Shown here one piece after another: positions 10,630 through 21,962 of a stretch of 64,000 nt of DNA (within the stretch, counting starts at the first letter, position 1; every line of letters starts with the position of its first letter). The position numbers and the translations under genes were made by a program. The DNA comes from Acanthococcus lagerstroemiae. Lineage: Eukaryota > Arthropoda > Insecta > Hemiptera > Eriococcidae. The stretch is from contig CM063106.1 of NCBI GenBank assembly GCA_031841125.1, positions 39,242,001 through 39,306,000 on the forward strand. Direction: 5' to 3'. Below the pieces are notes generated by a model. The model was not told the DNA's origin and made no database searches. It worked only from the letters and a program-made list of their open reading frames with translations.

Positions 10630-11440
10630 TCGATTCTTATACACCAATAGGTGTAAAAAAAATTGAGGCCGGTCAGACGAGGAGAATACGTTTCAATAAC
10701 TATCTCTTTATGATATACTACATGTATTCGCTCATTGGTTAATATTTTCCAGACACAAAACTGAAAAAATAGTTCAAATTTTCTTTTATAGTGGATGTCA
10801 CCACCCTTTCCGTTTCACTCTGTAATGGTCCAAATTAACTTCTTATTCAGTAGAAGAGAAAAACCTACAACATAAATGTGACCAAGATAAGTTAGTAAAA
10901 AAATTTGACTGATGTATAATAAATATTCACGCCATTGCCCTACAGTCTAAGGCCACCTCAAAAATCTGTAACCAAAATGTTGTTATTTGTATTAGTAAAT
11001 TTTCAGGCAACGCTAGGATGTACATAATGAAGGTTTCTTTCATGCTATGTGACCTGTGTACTAGTTTTATGTGCAGAATAATGTTACAACAAAATTCTAG
11101 CGATGTAATATTTTCATCACGGTCGAAATACAAATTTATTTAGAAAAGTTGTATTTCAAAATCACGTAGTTTCATCAAAGTGAACACCTGTAAAGAAAAT
11201 TCTATCACTCGAGCGATCGAGGAAGAGCAACTTATATAAATTCTAGTAGCTAGTAACATGATCAACAAATTCTTAGTGGACATGTTATGCTCCTCAGCCG
11301 CCCTCAAGGGTTCTCATGTTGGATGAACACTAGAATTTTAAAAATTACACTGTAAAAATCCCAATTTGTTCACGACGAAATTTGAAAATATGTTTGAAGA
11401 TTTACTCAACTACCATTTTATGGAAAATAAATTTTTTTTT
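10630..11440. other. No feature recognised
   Basis: AT-rich, with a minus-strand 68-codon frame (10927-11133) that has no recognisable motif. Confidence 0.5.
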
Positions 11441-12400
11441 CAATTGAGTCAAAATGCTTAAAATATCCGCATACAAATTTTGGACTTCAAATATGATTTG
11501 AATACAAAATTGACTCCGAGATCAACATAGATGGTCCCTATGGAAGCTTCAAAATGAGAGGTCGGAGGGCTGAAAAGTAAAATTCGAGGTTTTCAGGTAG
11601 CTGAATTCGATTTTCAAATTAGTCTTTCGATCCGAAATTACCCGAAGCGCATACTACGAATAGAAAAATACTCCCTTTTGCACTAGATCCCAAAAGTAAA
11701 AATAGTAAGGAAATGGAGAATTCGTCACCAGTCTCTGTCGTGAAACATAAGGAATTAGATTGCAGTCGGCAACTTTGAAAAACAGAGAGGAGTGGCGAGA
11801 TGACACACCCTAACTTTTCCATTAATTCCAACTAATTTCGCCGCGACTCAAGAAATAAAGCAAAAGAAAAAGAAGACCCCTAGGGGGCCACAAAAAGAAT
11901 GCGATGCTTATTAATAGTCATTCTTCGAGATTGTACTCGATTTATAGATTTTCGAGATCGCTGAGTTCGATTTCGAGTAGTTTTTACATCCGACCCCTAA
12001 AATGCTACCAAATGAGAACTGAGATATATTAGTCGGTTTTTGAGATCGCGTTTCATCTATAGATTTTCAAAGTCAGTACTCGAACTTGCGAGTAATTTCC
12101 GGATCTGACTCATGATAAAACCCGAATGGTCATCAATGTGTAAAAATACTTTCGAAAATGAATTCAGGAACCTCAAAAATCTATACATCGAGTACGAGTT
12201 GGAGAAAGTACTATTAATAATACTCAACCCTTTAAGGTGGCATCCCCGGGAGTCGGATAGAAAAGCTAATCTTAGAATCAAATTCAGCGGCCTAAAAACT
12301 AATGAATTGGCTCCCAGCGTAAATTTCATTTTTCAGTCCTATCATCTATTTCTAAGATCCCCCAGAGGCCATCAACCCAGGTAAGCTATCGAACATTCTA
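11440..12400. repeat. Degenerate minisatellite-like region
   Basis: A phrase of the form TATAGATTTTCGAGATCG.TGA(G/A)TTCGA.TT.CGAGTA, then TT.CGGATC(C/T)GAC, recurs at about 11590, 11940 and 12056, with further weak echoes. Spacing between the last two is about 117 bases. The 90-codon frames on both strands (12057-12384) are products of this repetition. It resembles, in style but not in sequence, the arrays at 28.1-29.1 kb and 50.4-52.6 kb. Confidence 0.45.
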
Positions 12401-15235
12401 TTTTCAAAGCACATTCAAACCATTGTTCAAAATTAGTATGCAAATATTTTCAACGTCACCGTAGAGAAAGAATATCAATAAAAAAAAGTTAACAGTCCAC
12501 GTTATTTTTTATGTATAGGAAAGGTAAGGGGCTTGTGCCACATGTTCTACTTGCCTGATAAATCTACAGCTTTAATGGTGCGCTTTTACATTTTATTATT
12601 TTAAAATTATGGCATACATCGTCGGGCGAAAATCAATCTCAAAATAAGGGACACCTTTATGTATATGCTCCTTGATGATTATATTTATGTGCATTGTGCG
12701 AAATAAAAGAATAGAATTCCAAAACATTATATTCCTCTACATCCGAGCTTGTAGAGCGATTTCCATATAATTTCTCGAATTCATGCAGCGTCGTTCAAAA
12801 TATCTACGAACATTTTGAGACTCCTTTCAGAATCTTGAGATATATATACTAGAGAATCGAGAAAAGCCTCAAGAATTTCGAGTAATATTGAATATATTGA
12901 AAAACCTCGTATATTTCCTCAAAAGTCTTTGGAACTTCATACAAAAGCAGCGCATAAAAGCATTATTCGAGATTTCTTGAGTTGCTGAATTCTTTGTTCG
13001 GTAATAAATTTCAGCTGTAACCTTTACCCAGGATGCCCCGCAGGAAGTTGCGACCTGAACCTACATATTCAGCTTTCACTATCTTGTAGTTCGCTGTTCC
13101 TAGCGCATCAGGACAAGCTTTCTTCTCAAGAAAGTTTGGCTACCAAGTTTTTATATAAAAATACATTGATTTTTCTGATAGAAATAAAAATCAAAGAAAA
13201 GAAAAAAAAGTTGAGTCAGTGCAGACTTATGCCTTGGCTTATATAAATTTGCTTGAATCCGATTACTCAAGCTTTTGGCTGATGAATTTAAAGCTTGAGC
13301 TTTCGGCTAACACTAAGATATTTTAATTTTGCGAAATTAGAAAACAATTCGTCAATATATTTGTTACAATTTGTGGTGTCCGTATTTTTAAATTTTTAAG
13401 CTTTTAAAATATTAAAGGGTGGAGCTAACAGAGGTTCAATTTTTTAATAGACTTGGAAAATATTAGAGAGGGCTCGCGATTTGAACTATCGGTCATACGC
13501 TCCCTCCCCCTCCTCCAGCTCAAACCTTTCACTCAAAGTCGCCTAAGGATGTTGTTTAGCTTCGTTCGTAAACAACAGCTGTTGACAACCGAGCAGATTT
13601 TGAATCAGTTTGAAAAATAAATAATTAACCAATAGTCAAGCCCATACAGAAATTAATGATTTGCCATCATTCGAACCGATAGTTACGGATTATTTTGGTC
13701 ACAGTTAGTTGTAAATAACGTGTTTACACCATGCGGGGGTTTCTATTTAATAAATTGGATTGTTTTCGAAAAAATGCGAACACAGTTCGTTTCTCTCACG
13801 ACGTCAAGAGCGTTCAAACGTTTCCGAAAATTTACCCTTTAATCTGTAAATGTCAGCGAAAATTTATATCAGAATCAACTAATGTTCCGACTCCGCGACT
13901 CCGCGTTCACCGATGTTTTAAAACTTTTTCGCATTCCTATCTTCATTTTACGTTTTTCACTTTGCCGGCAAATTTACTTAATGTATTAAAGCGTTTTACG
14001 ATTTGCTCCTTCACTTTACGCGCACTTATACAAAACCACATGCGAAAGAAAATTTTAATTAAAATTATTTAATCGAAAATTGGCGCGAAGCCTTTATTGC
14101 CTTTCAAAGACTTTATTTGATCAGCGGCTCGTCGAACAGAATAAAAGAAACTGGCTCTGGATTTGTTAGAACCAAATTAGTTTGCACTTAATTCGTGATT
14201 ACCATAAGTAAAACCTAACCTCTAATCCTTAGAAGAAAAGAATAAGAAAAAAGTACACGTTACTATCTTAGACTCGTTACAGAATTCTCAGCGCCGTTTC
14301 GTTATTACGGCTAACCCATTTTCGACTTCTTTTCGGTAATTTGAATTTCAAATAATTTCGGTTCAATTCGCTTTGAAATTCCCGAAAGTCGAAGAGAGAA
14401 AAAGTAGAATAGGTGAATGAAAATGTCGTATCCAGTTGGAGTGAGTAACAAGTTTGCTGACTGAAAGAACGAATCTGTACTGCGAACTGTAGGAGGACTT
14501 ACACCTAATTATGGACCGTAACAACGGCAGAGAGCGGGAAAGACGTTGTAAGTTCGTATTTAAAAAGATATTGGGCCTCATTATTCGCAGTTTCATCAGC
14601 AAAAGTATAGTGAACTTTACTTTTTAGATCGGAGAAAGGATAAGAAGATCTATTTTTGGTCCGTTTTCAGCACAAAATTTTTTGTCAGAATTGATCATAG
14701 ATTTTTTTTGTCATTTTCAACCTACGGTTCTCTTTCCTTATGCATGGTCACCGATGTCGCAGAGTGTATGGTTTATTTTCATGGCATTCTAAAAAGAAAT
14801 TTTACGAAGTTCCACACAATTTTACAGTATTGAGTGGAAATTACACACTGAAGGGATAATGATAGCCTGCAGTGAGAAGCAGCGCGTGGTTTCCAGTATT
14901 CAGCATGAAGAAGTGATAAGGGAAGTAGACGTTTTTCTGCTATAAGTTAGTCAACAGAAATTTGAAAGTAAAAATGAAGCACTTTTTCAGGACCCTTTGC
15001 AGGACTGTAGCCGGCATATTTTCCATATTTTCCCCGGCTGTGCGAATCTTTTTTATTGTTTTCAGTTTATTGTTCTATCCTCTTTACCCCTCCCTCCTTT
15101 AGCTCCTCCCACTTCCCTCTTTTTGTGAATGTAGACCCTGCGCTATACTTTTTAATGACCAATCATAGGAATCGCAAAAAATTAATTCTTGAGTATTTTC
15201 AACAAGAATAAAGGACTTTTCAATTTTTTTTTAAA
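12401..15235. other. No gene recognised
   Basis: The longest frame is 13731-14072 (+), 113 codons from an ATG, basic and rich in F/R/K. It shows no signal, repeat or family motif and sits in compositionally ordinary DNA, so I do not call it. The 79-codon minus frame at 14363-14602 is similar. No TIR pairs, poly(A) ends or tRNA-like boxes found. Confidence 0.4.
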
Positions 15236-15315
15236 TTTCAGCACTTCTGAGGACTTTTAGGACTTACTTTCAAAATTCAGGGCTTAAAGGACTTTTCAGC
15301 ACCGTCAGACACCCT
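15001..15315. mobile_element. Possible hAT-like MITE, right end clear
   Basis: The right end reads CAGCACCGTCAGACACCCTG; its reverse complement starts CAGGGTGTCTGACGG, in the CAGGG style of hAT ends, and is preceded by repeats of AGGACTTTT. The left end may be CAGGACTGTAGCCGGC near 15001, but the match is weak and no 8-bp duplication is visible. Confidence 0.35.
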
Positions 15316-15749
15316 GTCTACGTTACCCCATTAAGGTAGTTTCACGACATCGAGCCTAAAGGACAAGATGAAGTGGGCCTTATTTGTGCACTGGGCCTTA
15401 TAGGGTATCAGTATCGTCTTTCTAATCGAGTTTTATAAAATTATTCCGGGCCTTTTACGTTTTCTGTAACCGACGGAAAATAGAGAATTTTGATAAAGGT
15501 CAAATCATGTACCTGGAGGATACAACGGTTTCAGATTCACCGGCAATGTGATCGATTGTAGTCGAGTTGGATTCATTTCAGGAAACAGCCCGTAAAAATT
15601 TCATTTCTCACAGCCCAAACACTAGTAAAATTTCAACCCTTTCTCCGACTTCAGGAGAACCCTAAAATTTAATATTCGAATGGTGGTGGGAAAAATTAAC
15701 ATTTCTTAGAAAATTAAGTAAATATTATCGAAATAGAGACTTCCTTAGG

Positions 15750-16030
15750 TTGCCACAAAACCCGCCGTCACCACTACCCTCCGTCGCCACGCGTACTAAG
15801 AAGAGGAGGTGAGGGGTGAAGAAAGGAAGCTCGTCCGTCTGTGGTGCACCCGAATTCTAGGTTAATGCTGGGTGAGCGTGACCTCGGTCAATAGGCTGTC
15901 CCATACCCTGGCACGACAGCGCAATTCGAAGGGAAGAGGTGAAATGGGGGCTTCGGCTAGCCTCAATGCGTTCCTTTAGTCACTGATGCGATACTCGAAA
16001 GGGTAGTTTCCGGGGCCAGTGGAGCGGCAC
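15750..16030 (+). mobile_element. SINE-like family B, copy 1
   Basis: Matches 47390-47665 over about 270 bases, from CCGCCACGCG-like wording through ACCCGAATTC, TGAGCGTGACCTCGGTC, GCAATTCGAAGGG and CTCGAAAGGGTAGTTTCCGG. Within it, TGACCTCGGTCA and the GCAATTCGAAGG word about 45 bases later sit where the A and B boxes of a tRNA-derived polymerase III promoter would be. The 3' part beyond GGGGCCAGTG differs from copy 2. I see no target duplication. Calling it a SINE is inference; the repeat itself is directly visible. Confidence 0.6.
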
Positions 16031-17150
16031 TAAGAAAAATTTCATATTTCGTTGGTATTTTTGTTGCATGTAGCTCCTCCCTTCCACTCCCCTTCCCCCA
16101 AAAAAACTTGCTAGTTACAACCATGAGCCAGATTCCTGTACAAAACATAAAGAAACCAGCTTACTGTTTATCAATAATTACGAACAGATTTTTCACAGCC
16201 CTATAAAAATGAAAAAGATCTTCACTTCTTGCTCGAGTCAAGAAGGTTGTTTACGCTAGGTACCTCGCAGCGGGCAAGGAAAAAGGAGCTCACTAATGAT
16301 TTCGTATGCTATAAATTATAGCCGAACGTATTTTCCTGCTTATCGTGAGGGTGATTTACATATAAATTCCGGACTGAAATTATCATTTTAAACCAAGAAT
16401 ATTTGATTAACCGACGAAAATAAAAAGACGCGACCCGGTGATTTAATGCAGCCGTTCGTGCTCTTGATGTGAGGCTGTACGGGGTACGCTTCATCTTACT
16501 GACACACCCTGCATTGAAATTTTCGTTATGTTTTGTAATTGACTTGGCACCGAGTGCGTAGTTGAATAATTTACTTCTGGTGAATGTTGTATAAAAAATA
16601 ATGAGCAAATGCGCATAGCCTAAGGTGAGACAAGAAAATATCTTTTACATGCACGTCCAGAGCCTCGGATTTTCATAATGTATTCGATGTGGCTCTACTT
16701 TATAAACAAAAATTATTGATTCACTGATAGGTCAGTGCAGTAAGTTAGCACATACTCGTAGTTCGAACGTATTTTTCATGTTTTCTCTTGCAGCGAATAC
16801 CCTTATTCTTTTGGATTATACTTGTAAGAATCAGTGTTACTACGTAAAATATACAGATGAAATTTTTCATACTTCATAGCGATAGCTTACTAATTTTGGC
16901 CAAAATTTCAGAAGTTCTAGCTAGACTGTAGCTGTGGGTAGAAAGTGAGGGATTCAACCTTACCGCTTAGCCTTCCAAAATACATTTCCTTGAGCGTAAA
17001 TTTATGGAGTAATCAAAAAATATCACTTCGGCAACACTTGGCGATATAGCAAGATTACATTCCGACTCGTGAAGCCTGTGTTTTCTTTCAAAGTACGTTC
17101 CAACCCATCGGTGAACTCATAAAAACTGCATTAACAATCGTCGACTCCTT
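16031..17150. other. No gene recognised
   Basis: A 99-codon minus-strand frame (16309-16608) has no motif and does not look like a known protein. No repeat or TIR pair seen. Confidence 0.45.
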
Positions 17151-17159
17151 ATGAATATC

Positions 17160-18368
17160 GTAATCGTTCGAATATAAGACGCACTCTTTCCCTATATTTT
17201 GGATTCAAAATCTGGGGTGGGTCTTACTGCTGGACGCATCTTATAATCGGGCCATATGGAGAAAGAATTACATCTGTGTAACTGAGTATGAGCATAGTTA
17301 TTCTCGATAACTTACTATCATAACGCTCCTCCCTTCGAAGTTGCGAAATGGATTTCAATAGCTTAGTCGAAAATACCAGAAGATATTGTCATTAAATTGT
17401 TCAAAATATGCTGCATTACAAATGCCTCTGACGACACTGAAGATGTTCTGTAGAAGGGAGCAGGAAATAATGAAAACACCTCTTAAAGCGACAATTCTTG
17501 TTTAAATAATGATGATTCCTATTCTGATGATGAATGACTGGTATCTACCATATGTGACCTAGAATTATGAAATGTGCCTCTAGTGTCAAAAAATCATTTT
17601 GTACCTTCTTGACAATTCTTATAGAAAAAATCACGCTGTTTCGAATGAAGTAAATCGCAGCTTCCTATCCTCATTAGTTTTCCCACAAATTGCATTTAAG
17701 AATTACGTCCAAGCCTAAAAAGATCCGTTCACATGGCATCATGTGAAACGGGCCTATGGGAAACATCCGTGTACATGATGTCGTGTGAAACGGGCCTAGA
17801 GAAATAACAGAGAACAAGAATTCGAAACGCAGTAGTCATAGCAACGCGTAAACGCACCACCACAGATGTCTGTGCGTACCACTACCACCATCTCATCTTT
17901 ATACTCGTTCATCTCCAAAACCTGTTGTCGCACGAGAGGCGCATTTCACGATTCCAGGTCACATATACTTTTCAACTTTTATTTCTTCGACCTACGTCTT
18001 ATTATCGAACCAAAAGAAAAAGCAAAAATTCGCGAAGTCTTAGGGGACACCCGAACTATGTAAGTTGCTACATCAGTCGGTAGGTGCGTGTACTGAATGT
18101 TATCTAACAGAAAACTATCAAAGCAGTCTGGTTTCACACATGCGGTCTCCCCCTCTCCCTCTTTTTCTCATCGCCCCTTTTCAAATATTGATGGAGCGTT
18201 ACTCCGTTACTTCCGTTGCATGTTTTCACGCTCACGTTCGTTTAACTTTTTTAATGTTAAATACCCATCCTGAACCTGCGTAAAGAAGCTTTTTTCTTCA
18301 AAAATCTTCGCTCAAAATTGGGATGCATCTTACATTTGGTCGCATCTTATACTTGAGTGATTACCGCA
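17160..18368. mobile_element. Degenerate pogo/Tc1-like TIR element
   Basis: Left end (about 17158): CGTAATCGTTCGAATATAAG then ACGC. Right end (18344-18368), reverse complement: CGGTAATCACTCAAGTATAA then GATGC. The ends agree at about 19 of 25 positions. Inside, near 17500-17548, one frame ends SDNSCLNNDDSYSDDE then stop, an acidic tail like the C-termini of pogo/jerky-type transposases; no catalytic residues remain. The sister element at 21965-22928 has the related TIR word CCGATTATAAGCCGC and a similar acidic tail. A hAT-like element starts right at the right end, so the TA duplication cannot be checked. Confidence 0.4.
17727..17808. repeat. Two tandem 41-bp units
   Basis: Each unit starts TCCGT, carries an ACATG.(T/C)(A/G)TC.TGTGAAACGG-like core and ends GGCCTA(T/G). 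The first contains a palindrome, TCACATGGCATCATGTGA. Confidence 0.6.
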
Positions 18369-18650
18369 GGGGTCACCAAATGGCGGACCGCGGTCCGAAT
18401 CCGAACCGCCGATCTATTTTGTGCGGACCCAGAAGAATTTGTGATAATTCAATTTTGCCCACGCTTTGTCTTGCCGCTGCCGCTCATATGTCATTTTTCG
18501 CATTAATATTAGATACTCACTTTATTTTTTTAATTAAATGTATCCTTAATAATATACAAAGTATTCTGACATCTACCAAACGGACCGCGGCAGATTTATG
18601 TTTGTTATAAACGGACCCGCAATGAAACTAATGGGTGATCCCTTTAGATT
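18369..18650. mobile_element. hAT-like non-autonomous element
   Basis: Left end CAGGGGTCACCAAATGGCGG followed by ACCGCGGTCCG is a characteristic hAT-type terminus. The right end, ATGGGTGATCCCTTTAG, is its imperfect inverted copy. A second GGACCGCGGC word lies near the right end. About 280 bases, no coding capacity. An 8-bp duplication is not recognisable, so the right border is approximate. Confidence 0.6.
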
Positions 18651-19116
18651 TTGTCAAAAGTCCTAACAACAACATAAGACTGACTTAAGACCATACAAGA
18701 GTCGATTAAACTAAATTAAAACTCATGAGGATTCACTCGGTACACCAGTGCTGAAATTTATTGCGACTCCGTCCCATCATGATTCTACATGCTCGCCTGG
18801 GTAAGATGCCTGATGATTGAGATAAGACGCTTCATGAGTATTAAGACCTACAACTACGTACATTAAGACTTAGTTAACGCTGTGGTAAGATTCCTTGATA
18901 CACTTTTCTAGAGGAGAAAGTTCCCATTTAAGTAAAATGATAAGTTTTGAAAATTCAAAAGAGACCAATGGTGTCACGTAATATCGGATCATGAATTTCG
19001 AATGATTTGCTCGCGCCTGTGCTCTCCCATTTAGGCGGATTTCAAAATAGGTTGGCCTCGGTGACTTTCGATGGAGAACAAATTTTTCCTGTCCTTGGAG
19101 AAACTAGACTTCATCA
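18651..19116. other. No feature recognised
   Basis: AT-rich spacer between two hAT-like elements. Confidence 0.5.
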
Positions 19117-19824
19117 CCTGTAGACAGAGTTGGGCAGGATTTAAATCCTCAGGCCATTTTGGATTTTGAATTTCAAATCCTTTTTCAAAAAAGATTTCGG
19201 ATTCAACTCTACTTATTAGCAAAGGATTTGCATTTTGATGTTTTCAAAAAGTAATTAAAATCCAAATCCGAAAATAGGGTGCTTGCCGCGCTGAGCCGCG
19301 GCAAACACCCTAAAAATCCTCATTTCATTAATTTTAACAATTTACTATTAACTTATTGATATCTTGAAAAACAAAACCTTACATACTGATGGTTTTACAT
19401 CCTTTTTGTTGTCGTCTTCTGCAAACGCGAAGGAAGTTCATTTGGTCCCCTGTTATTGAGTAAGAAGTTAGAACTCTGAACGCGAAGTCCTAAAAATTTC
19501 TGTCTTTCACTGATTACAATAATTAGCATTTTAGTGCTCAGCTACAGACAAAAGAAATTGTACGTGAACGTCCTCAGCCAATGGTAGATTGTAGATTGCG
19601 TGGGTGCTTACTGCTGAGTTACTAAAATTTAGAAGTTAAAATTCAGATTATTGGATTTAAAATCCCAGTTTTTCTGAAAAATTGAGACAATTTAGGATTT
19701 TGGATTTGTAATTCTTTTCTAAAATGGATTTGAGACTTTGAATACAAATCTTTTTTCAACAGTATTTTGGATTTTGGATTTAAATCTTAAGAGTTTCCGG
19801 ATTTTGCCCATCCCTGCCTATAGA
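19117..19824. mobile_element. hAT-type non-autonomous element with near-perfect 8-bp duplication
   Basis: Left end CAGAGTTGGGCAGGATTTAA (from 19125); right end, reverse complement, CAGGGATGGGCAAAATCCGG (to 19816). Flanks CCTGTAGA (19117-19124) and CCTATAGA (19817-19824) agree at 7 of 8 bases, the duplication size of hAT elements. The interior repeats the motif GGATTTTGGATTT in both arms. About 692 bases without a transposase frame. A GC-rich hairpin lies inside at 19275-19312. Confidence 0.75.
19275..19312. repeat. GC-rich 38-nt hairpin
   Basis: The arms TAGGGTGCTTGCCGCG and CGCGGCAAACACCCTA pair at 15 of 16 positions around a 6-base loop (CTGAGC). This is by far the most GC-rich palindrome in its AT-rich surroundings. 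It may be a tiny foldback insertion or a structure used by the enclosing hAT-type element. A bacterial terminator is not a sensible reading in this genome. Confidence 0.7.
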
Positions 19825-20434
19825 AATGTCTCCTGTTTCCGTGTCGATCTAATTATTCAGTCTGGTTCTGAATGAAACCCGTCGGTATAGACCAATAGGT
19901 AAATATGTTTAGTTTGTGCGGCCTACTTTCCCATCAGTCTCTTTTTTCAGGCATGTCGTTTTATTCACGTAGTCGTAATAAGTTTATTTTCGTAGTTCGA
20001 AATTGAATTTTCGCGTTACAAATCTGATTTAACGTGAAGATTTCCAAGAATACTTTACATCCACCCGTGCTCCAGATAACTGAACTTCAAATAAATTTTT
20101 TGATAACTAAGCCACATAGCGATGTAGCTAGAAAGCACATTCCTTGGCCTCTGCTGTTTATATAATGACGAGGATAATTACACGAGTTAAAGGTTCGGTT
20201 AAAGGTTTGCAGTTTCGAAATTCTAGTTGTTGTTTTTTTTTTTTTGTTCGTTCATCAAAGAGGGGAATTCTTCGTGAAACGAAAATATTTAATTAAGCTA
20301 GAGAAACGTGAAGATCGAAAATATTCTAAGCATCCTACAATTTCGTGAACTTCTTCGATATAATTTATGGTTAGCTATATGTAGTCTACATGGGCGTTAG
20401 ATAAACTTGATGTATATTTGTTTCAAAATTTCAG
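19825..20434. other. No feature recognised
   Basis: AT-rich sequence with a T run at about 20231-20242. It would be intron if the downstream candidate exon is real. Confidence 0.4.
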
Positions 20435-20485
20435 TTATTCGAAGTTCGCTGTAATCCAGTCGAGGAAGTCGTAGCAATCAGAAAG
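20435..20485 (+). CDS. Candidate 51-nt exon (phase 0-0)
   Basis: Preceded by TTTCAAAATTTCAG (acceptor-like) and followed by GTATGTATATG (good donor after AAAG). Exactly one of three frames is open, giving LFEVRCNPVEEVVAIRK, 17 codons with both ends in phase 0. I do not recognise the peptide, and no adjoining exon was found within several kilobases. Such short signals occur by chance in 64 kb, so this is only a candidate. Confidence 0.2.
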
Positions 20486-20489
20486 GTAT

Positions 20490-21110
20490 GTATATGTGTT
20501 CCTTCACTTTTCTTCTACCACTATTGTAACTTTCATCGCAATATACACATCGCATCGTTTGAATGACTTCGTTAGGATTGGAATGCGCGTGCAGTCTACA
20601 CAGAATTAATGCAAGACACGAGTTTATCGAATTCAGCAAACGAAAATTAAATTTGTGTAAGTCCCTGTAGAATAGGTTCTTACTGTGGATCCTAGTTTTC
20701 GAGACACTGCTGATTTGTGAAGGTTGAATCGAAAAATCGAAAAAATTTGGATAAATTCTAGTAGGAATGAAAGTGTACTTCCATGTGCACTACTCCTTAT
20801 CTCGTAATTTCCTCCCTTCCCGAGCGGAAGCCCAACAAGTGAAATGAAAGAAGGGTCCCAGTTGTCAGTATTCTTCTTTCCATGCCTTGACCTGCCTTCC
20901 TTATTGCAGCCAATAGATTATACGTTCCTTGATAAGAAGTAGTGTGGAGTATTTTCAGGGCAACGCTGGTTCGTGTGCGTTAGTTTAAGTTCGCTAGACC
21001 CGTATTGCACTTGAACCCAGTGATGGCGAAAGCCGAGCGAAGCCCCAGTGCAATCTGAGAGCTCGCCTCTGGTGACCGTCCTTCACTTTCTTTAGACACC
21101 CCTAGGACAA
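20490..21110. other. No feature recognised
   Basis: Slightly less AT-rich around 20820-21110. The 83-codon minus-strand frame at 20980-21231 overlaps the reverse transcriptase fragment and is a shadow. Confidence 0.45.
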
Positions 21111-21114
21111 AGTA

Positions 21115-21510
21115 GTAAGGAGTTGAAAATTTTAAGCGGGGTACCGCAGGGTAGTGTCCCGGGGCCGATAATGTTTTTAATTTATGTAAATGACATAGGA
21201 AGGCTACCACTACAGGAGAGCCTTTATTCATTTGCAGATGACACAGTGGCAGTTCTTCATGGTAATATAAAACAGAAAGTAATTAGTAAAATGAAGAATG
21301 ATATAATCTTATCAAATAAATGGTTCTTGGCTCATAAACTGGCTTCAAATCTACAGAAAAACAGCTACATAGTATTTGGCTATAAAAAAGTGGAGAGATT
21401 TGGTAATTGGGTTGTCTGGCCTTATCACGAACCAAGCACTGGAGCAAGTAATTCTGTGGTGATGCAGCAAGTATCAAGCACAAGATTTCTTGGCTTACAA
21501 ATCGACTAAG
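21115..21510 (+). pseudogene. CR1/L2-like reverse transcriptase fragment, part 1
   Basis: The reading frame gives SGVPQGSVPGPIMFLIYVND, then SFADDTVAVL with the catalytic FADD at 21231-21242, then WFLAHKLASN and FLGLQID before a stop at 21508-21510. This is the palm and start of the thumb of a non-LTR reverse transcriptase of the CR1/L2/Rex1 kind. Upstream fingers and the endonuclease are absent, so the copy is 5'-truncated at about 21115. After the stop a few codons continue before an RTE fragment on the other strand interrupts it. The remainder resumes near 21746. Confidence 0.8.
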
Positions 21511-21514
21511 GGTT

Positions 21515-21745
21515 AAAATGGGATTTTTCTTCTTCTTCAAACGCCGTTTCCTCGAAGGAAGTTGGCGATCCACTTTGCCATCTGGATTTTTGAGGCGGCC
21601 TTTCAGAGCAGTTCCGCTGTACAGCAATCACACCCACCATCTTCTTAGATCTTTAAGCGAGGAATTCTGTCGTCTTTCTTTCTATTGAGCGTTTGCCCGA
21701 GATTTTGCCCTCCAAAATCACTCGTAGAATTCCACACTTTTCTCC
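21515..21745 (-). mobile_element. RTE-like LINE 3' end inserted in the CR1 fragment
   Basis: On the minus strand, translation in alternating frames gives VILEGKISGKRSIERK, then an AA-S-K-I-Q-M-A-K-W stretch and IANFLRGNGV followed by a stop and a (GAA)n-like tail. This matches the C-terminal wording of endonuclease-reverse transcriptases of the RTE type (LEGKI.GKR..GR-type, then RAA......MIAN), which commonly end in short simple repeats. Frameshifts make it non-functional. Removing it restores the surrounding CR1-like reading, and TTTTC flanks both sides (about 21524 and 21741), possibly the target duplication. Confidence 0.65.
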
Positions 21746-21962
21746 ATCAGACAAAAAAATTGCAAAAGAAACCGCAATATATGAAATACAATAAAAATCT
21801 ACATTTCTCTTTTTGAATCAGTCCTTCGGTTTGGTATTATCATCTGGGGATGTATTACAAGATATCTACAGCAAATATTGAAAGCCCAGAAAAGAGCTAT
21901 AAAGAATATCACCGAATTGAAAAAGTATAATAGCACTGCTCTTTGGTTTAAACAACTAAAAA
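21746..21962 (+). pseudogene. CR1/L2-like reverse transcriptase fragment, part 2
   Basis: After the RTE insertion one frame reads FESVLRFGIIIWG, then ILKAQKRAIKNI, then LWFKQLKI. The pattern S.L.(F/Y)G...WG......L...QK.AI..I......LF..LKI is the C-terminal region of CR1/L2-like reverse transcriptases. It is cut at 21963 by a TA-flanked inverted-repeat element, and only weak further similarity follows at 22931. Confidence 0.7.

Noticed and set aside
13731..14072. 113-codon ORF starting with ATG
   Set aside because: No recognised domain, signal sequence or neighbour context; not distinguishable from a random frame.
16309..16608. 99-codon minus-strand ORF
   Set aside because: No motif and no supporting context.
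19275..19320. Rho-independent terminator
   Set aside because: Hairpin followed by A-rich rather than T-rich sequence in a eukaryotic transposon-rich region; such a terminator makes no sense here.
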